From Prevotellaceae bacterium (GTDB lineage: Bacteria; Bacteroidota; Bacteroidia; Bacteroidales; UBA932): a stretch of 64,000 nucleotides of DNA. The notes under the pieces are model-generated. The model was given only the letters and a program-made list of their open reading frames with translations, was not told the origin of the DNA and searched no databases. Both the position numbers and the translations under genes were made by a program. The DNA is taken from contig JAIRNF010000035.1 of the NCBI GenBank assembly GCA_031258195.1, positions 1 through 64,000 on the forward strand, written 5' to 3'. The stretch's first letter is position 1; each line of letters begins with the position of its first letter. Below, piece by piece: positions 60,659 through 64,000 of this stretch.

Positions 60659-62365
60659 TTAAAATCTTACGTTAATCCTAACCTCTCCATCGCCTGTAGT
60701 CCAATTTCCCCCTTCTTCAATTAGGCGAATAGCTTCTCTATCGGCAGAAGGACATAGGCTTCGCTTAACCTGTATATTATATGGACGTCCGTTGCTATTT
60801 ACATAGAAGGTAAGTACTACGCGACCTTTTTTATCGGCGCATTCATCGGTTGGTTTTCTAAGACTTTCGTTAAGATATTTGCGGTAGGCACTATAGCCAT
60901 CCTCAGGCTCAGGAGTCGTTACGCTCCGGTAGCTATAGCTATCATCCGCGATATTTCTGCCATATGCTATAACTACCATTTCTTCAAGTTGGGTAGCGCT
61001 TTCATTCATAGCAATAGTCATAGGCTTTATTGTATCCACGGGCAGCTCAACTGTATCGAATCCAACAAAGCTGGCAACAACCTTTTCAGCATTCTTGGCG
61101 TTTAGAGCGAAATAACCTTCCATATCCGTAGTCGTACCGTCAGTAGTTCCCTTAACGGCGACAGTGACAAAAGGAATAGGCTCTCCATTCCGATCTATAA
61201 CTCTACCTGTAATATTACCCGAAGCTATTTGAGAAGAAGGAGCGGGAGCAGACATGCTTGCTTCGGCCGCCTGCTTTATTCTTCTTTTCTCTGCTTTACT
61301 AAGATAGCTGTTTTGACTTTGATCTGCTAGTCGTCCACCCACCTTACCTTGCGATAGCAGCTGCGATGGTGTTAATGCGTGCGAATCGAATTCCGTTTCT
61401 TTCTTTTCGTTGACTTGGATTCCTGCGACTTTACCGGATAATGCTTGTGATTGGGATAATGCATGACGATTGGTGTTAGAATAAATACCAATGTTATCGG
61501 CATCAATGGCAGAAATGCTGCTCAAAGGTTGAGATTTCTCAGCGTCTTTTGAGGCAAATAGCTTTAAATACGTAGAATCTTCTAGCTTAGGTTTGTTGAG
61601 GTTGAGTACAGAATCAGTTTCCGCATTAAAGTTTAACTGGTATCTGAAAGAATCTAGTATAGCTGTTTCCGCATCAGCAAGAATGTGTTTTTCTTCTAAC
61701 TCTTCAATTGCCGGAACGGGAGAGGGCGGAAGTGCAACCGGGGCTGCTGTTGTTGAAGTAGAACGTTCCTGCTCTCTTCTTGAAGCGTTTTCTTGGTAAC
61801 CCTGGGCTAATACTTCGTCATAGCTTTCCATTAATTCGTTGGACTCGGAGGCGGTGTGTATTGCTCTGTCTTCGGTTATAGGGGTAGCGTCTTTTGTAGC
61901 AACAGGACTTTCTGTTACTACTGCCAGCTGTGGGCTGGCTTGGTCTTCTTTTAGCAGCCAGAAATAGCCCCAGGTAGCAATAAATAGAAGGAGAACGGCA
62001 GCAGCAGCCCACGCCATAATGTTGCGACGCTTTTTCTTGTTGGTAGTATGTTCTTTTAGAATAGTAAAATCTGCCCGTTCTTCGGTAGCCATCTCTGCGC
62101 ACGCAGAAACATCCATCATTACCTCGGAAGCTTCAGAATAAATAGAGCGTTTCTTTGCGGCGATTTTTGCGGCAGTAAGATGCTTATCTTGGCTACGCAA
62201 AGCAATCCGTCGTTGCATACGTTCTATACGCTCGGCATGGTTACCTTCAACCGACTCAAAGCCTTCTAACGCATCAGCCAAGAAAGTATCTTCCATAGCA
62301 TCACGCTCGATCTTATGGGCGTCCTTACCTTTGCGTAAGCCTTTTATGTATTGTGTCAGCTTCAT
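60659..62365 (-). CDS. Membrane protein with CarboxypepD_reg-like and TonB C-terminal domains (possible anti-sigma partner)
   Basis: This 568-residue protein has a cytoplasmic N-terminus (1-115), one membrane segment (about 117-137, WAAAAVLLLFIATWGYFWLL), a low-complexity Ala/Ser/Gln-rich periplasmic linker, a carboxypeptidase regulatory-like domain (about 382-465, GRVIDRNGEPIPFVTVAVKG), and a C-terminal TonB-like domain (about 485-568, GRVVLTFYVNSNGRPYNIQV). It overlaps the ECF sigma gene by 4 nt, so it is translationally coupled and may act as its membrane regulator. I see no clear zinc anti-sigma motif in the N-terminus. The regulator role is inference. Confidence 0.82.
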   Translation of the reverse strand: MKLTQYIKGLRKGKDAHKIERDAMEDTFLADALEGFESVEGNHAERIERMQRRIALRSQDKHLTAAKIAAKKRSIYSEASEVMMDVSACAEMATEERADFTILKEHTTNKKKRRNIMAWAAAAVLLLFIATWGYFWLLKEDQASPQLAVVTESPVATKDATPITEDRAIHTASESNELMESYDEVLAQGYQENASRREQERSTSTTAAPVALPPSPVPAIEELEEKHILADAETAILDSFRYQLNFNAETDSVLNLNKPKLEDSTYLKLFASKDAEKSQPLSSISAIDADNIGIYSNTNRHALSQSQALSGKVAGIQVNEKKETEFDSHALTPSQLLSQGKVGGRLADQSQNSYLSKAEKRRIKQAAEASMSAPAPSSQIASGNITGRVIDRNGEPIPFVTVAVKGTTDGTTTDMEGYFALNAKNAEKVVASFVGFDTVELPVDTIKPMTIAMNESATQLEEMVVIAYGRNIADDSYSYRSVTTPEPEDGYSAYRKYLNESLRKPTDECADKKGRVVLTFYVNSNGRPYNIQVKRSLCPSADREAIRLIEEGGNWTTGDGEVRINVRF

Positions 62366-62934
62366 TCAACCGTACTTTTTTCGATACAAATCTTGAGGTT
62401 GCGTTTACCGTTCTGAATATAGCTTTTTACGCTTTTCAGCTGATATCCTGTTGCATCAACAATTTCGGCATACGATAGTTCTTCTATAAAAAACTTTAGT
62501 ACACTTATTCGCTGAGGTTCGGGCAGCTTCTCTATGCATTTGTTTAGAGCAATTAACCTATCATTGTTGCTGTCCTCACTAAATAGATGCAAAATAGAGT
62601 CAGATTCCATAACAAGGTTCTCCGAATTGAGCGAAATCTCCCGTTCTTTCTTTCGTAATATCTGAAAACAGTGATTTTTAGCAACGCTATACAGCCATGT
62701 CCTGAAAACTTTTATTTCGTAGTTCTTAACTTTTTTTGCCAAATTTTCAAACAGCTGCATGGTAGCATCTTCTGCCTTATCGGCATTTTGCAGGTATTTT
62801 AAGCAAAGCCCATAAACCAACGGTATATAACGGTCGTACAGCACACCGAAGTACTCAGTATCACTGGTAATGCGGAACTGTAGTAGTAGCTCTTCGTCTG
62901 TTAGCGTTGATATGTTGGTTTTATGTAACTGCAA
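62362..62934 (-). CDS. ECF-type RNA polymerase sigma factor
   Basis: This 190-residue sigma factor has region 2 (EYFGVLYDRYIPLVYGLCLKYL then AEDATMQLFENLAKKV and FRTWLYSVAKNHCFQILRKK) and region 4 (LPEPQRISVLKFFIEELSYAEIVDATGYQLKSVKSYIQNGKRNL). The target genes are unknown. It has a good -7 element for the housekeeping polymerase upstream and overlaps the TonB-domain protein gene by 4 nt (ATGA-type overlap). The divergent vWA gene starts 199 nt away and may be in its regulon. Confidence 0.93.
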   Translation of the reverse strand: MQLHKTNISTLTDEELLLQFRITSDTEYFGVLYDRYIPLVYGLCLKYLQNADKAEDATMQLFENLAKKVKNYEIKVFRTWLYSVAKNHCFQILRKKEREISLNSENLVMESDSILHLFSEDSNNDRLIALNKCIEKLPEPQRISVLKFFIEELSYAEIVDATGYQLKSVKSYIQNGKRNLKICIEKSTVE

Positions 62935-62992
62935 GTTTTCCGATTTTCCACAAAGCTAAAAGTTTTTGCCGAAAAGTTCGCTCTCTTTTAAA

Positions 62993-63000
62993 CAAAAGTA
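62993..63000 (-). promoter_or_regulatory. -7 element of the ECF sigma gene
   Basis: TACTTTTG on the minus strand matches TAnnTTTG about 58 nt before ATG 62934. A 5-bp hairpin CGCCT-AAGTA-AGGCG (63011-63025) lies just upstream of it. Confidence 0.5.
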
Positions 63001-63133
63001 TCATTCAGAACGCCTAAGTAAGGCGGAAAAATTTTTTTATGTCAATTTATGGAATTGATAGCTATGCTTGCATCTATGGAGTATAAGAAAAGCAAATAAT
63101 AACAATTTTAATATACTAATAAAACTTATACTT

Positions 63134-64000
63134 ATGAAAGCTAAAAGATTATCTGTACTACTAGTGTGCGTGTTGGCTTCGTTAGGGCTTTCTGCACAAG
63201 CGGTAACTGTTATGGGAACAGTTACCGATGTCTCCGATGGGCAGCCCATACCTTTTGTAACAATTATGGTTAAGGGAACTACGGCTGGAGTTACCTCTGA
63301 TATAGATGGTAAGTATAGCATTAGCACAACAATTGGTTCTACGCTTGTATTTTCTTTTGTAGGATATGAGACTAAAGAAGTAAAAGTAACAAAGAGTATT
63401 ATTGATGTTGTAATGCGGCAAGACACCCGTCAGCTAGACGAAATGGTTGGCGTCGCTTATGGAGTAGAGCAGCGTTCTTCCGGTGCGTTATTCGGCTCGG
63501 GACGCAGAAAACAAAAGAAGGCAGAAGCGGCATATAGAGCGGCTCCTTCACCTTCGCCCCAGTACTCAATGTACGATAATATGAATGCTGAAGATTATAA
63601 TAAAGTGGTGGAAAATCGCTTTAAGTCTGCCTCGGAAGATCCGCTTTCAACTTTTTCTATAGATGTAGATGCTGCTTCGTATAGCAACATGCGCCGCTAT
63701 GTAAACAAGGGCGAAATGCCTCCGATGGATGCTATTCGTACCGAAGAATTGCTAAACTATTTTTCCTATAACTACGAAAAGCCTACAGGCAATGAGCCGG
63801 TAAAGATTACTACCGAAGTGGGTGAATGCCTCTGGAATCCTACTCATAGGTTGGTACGTATAGGAGTAAAGGCAAAAGAAATGGCTGGTGAAGATATGCC
63901 TGCTTCGAACCTCGTATTCCTTATCGATGTATCGGGCTCTATGTGGGGCGCGACACGTTTGGATTTGGTGAAATCGTCGCTAAAGCTGCTTATAAATAAT
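63134..64000 (+). CDS. von Willebrand factor A domain protein (3' partial)
   Basis: The frame is open from ATG 63134 to the end of the window, 289 residues. A signal peptide (ending LSAQ) is followed by a carboxypeptidase regulatory-like domain (about 25-100, VMGTVTDVSDGQPIPFVTIM) that resembles the one in the ECF partner gene, including the closing ...LDEMVGVAYG. After a basic linker comes the YfbK-type vWA N-terminal region (EDPLSTFSIDVDAASYSNMRR, MDAIRTEELLNYFSYNY) and the first MIDAS residues DVSGSM. The rest of the vWA domain lies beyond the window. Likely envelope-associated; function unknown. Confidence 0.87.
   Translation, partial: MKAKRLSVLLVCVLASLGLSAQAVTVMGTVTDVSDGQPIPFVTIMVKGTTAGVTSDIDGKYSISTTIGSTLVFSFVGYETKEVKVTKSIIDVVMRQDTRQLDEMVGVAYGVEQRSSGALFGSGRRKQKKAEAAYRAAPSPSPQYSMYDNMNAEDYNKVVENRFKSASEDPLSTFSIDVDAASYSNMRRYVNKGEMPPMDAIRTEELLNYFSYNYEKPTGNEPVKITTEVGECLWNPTHRLVRIGVKAKEMAGEDMPASNLVFLIDVSGSMWGATRLDLVKSSLKLLINN

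Noticed and set aside
63037..63426. 129-residue minus-strand frame opposite the vWA gene start
   Set aside because: The plus-strand gene has a signal peptide and domain motifs; this is its shadow.
1..64000. tRNA or rRNA genes
   Set aside because: No cloverleaf with GGTTCGAATCC-like T-arm or conserved rRNA segment was noticed in intergenic regions; a tRNAscan run would be decisive.

Overview
The window looks like a chromosomal segment of a member of the Bacteroidota, most likely order Bacteroidales. The evidence is a PorP/SprF protein of the type IX secretion system (T9SS), a giant secreted protein with a T9SS type-B-like C-terminus, a SusC/SusD pair, an ECF sigma factor with a TonB-domain partner, weak Shine-Dalgarno signals, and repeated matches to the Bacteroidetes -7 promoter element TAnnTTTG. 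Genus cannot be fixed from the sequence. No rRNA, tRNA, insertion sequence, prophage or CRISPR array was seen. || Layout. 1-11.7 kb: a surface cluster of a giant Ig-like/Calx-beta adhesin (5' end outside the window), PorP/SprF, a PorE-like OmpA protein and a Calx-beta/propeller protein. 11.8-12.1 kb: a broken DUF4878 gene. 12.3-16.0 kb: rluB-like, era and der on the minus strand. 16.2-20.3 kb: a MacB/FtsX-type permease and clpB. 20.3-20.8 kb: three tandem copies of a small RNA unit, each with its own promoter and terminator, which is the most unusual thing here. 20.9-28.9 kb: a receiver-receiver-PPDK_N protein, a GH20 hexosaminidase and a GH3-serine hydrolase fusion. 29.0-36.7 kb: a THUMP-like methyltransferase, truA, a small secreted protein, a DUF2795 protein, a cobalamin adenosyltransferase, a LolD-like ATPase, recG and a DUF3108 protein. 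37.0-42.7 kb: a frameshifted subclass B1 metallo-beta-lactamase, tyrS, prs, and an acetate kinase/phosphotransacylase pair. 42.8-46.6 kb: three tandem secreted C1B cysteine peptidases. 46.7-50.3 kb: a damaged TPR-like gene, queE and a 5'-nucleotidase-family enzyme. 50.4-55.5 kb: an XRE regulator divergent from susC/susD. 55.8-60.6 kb: a TolC/HlyD/two-permease ABC-2 export operon without an ATPase gene. 60.7-64 kb: an ECF sigma factor with a TonB-domain membrane protein, divergent from a von Willebrand factor A lipoprotein-like gene cut by the window end. || Themes. Much of the window serves the cell envelope: T9SS-linked surface proteins, peptidoglycan or amino-sugar hydrolases, periplasmic peptidases, TonB-dependent uptake and export. 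Four loci (11.8, 31.1, 37.1 and 47.6 kb) carry apparent frameshifts or stops, which could be decay, slippage or assembly error. A family of palindromic intergenic repeats (core GTCATTTCGA...GAGAAATCT and its GTCATGTCGA variant) sits in at least six gaps. Function assignments come from motifs read by eye; no database search was run.
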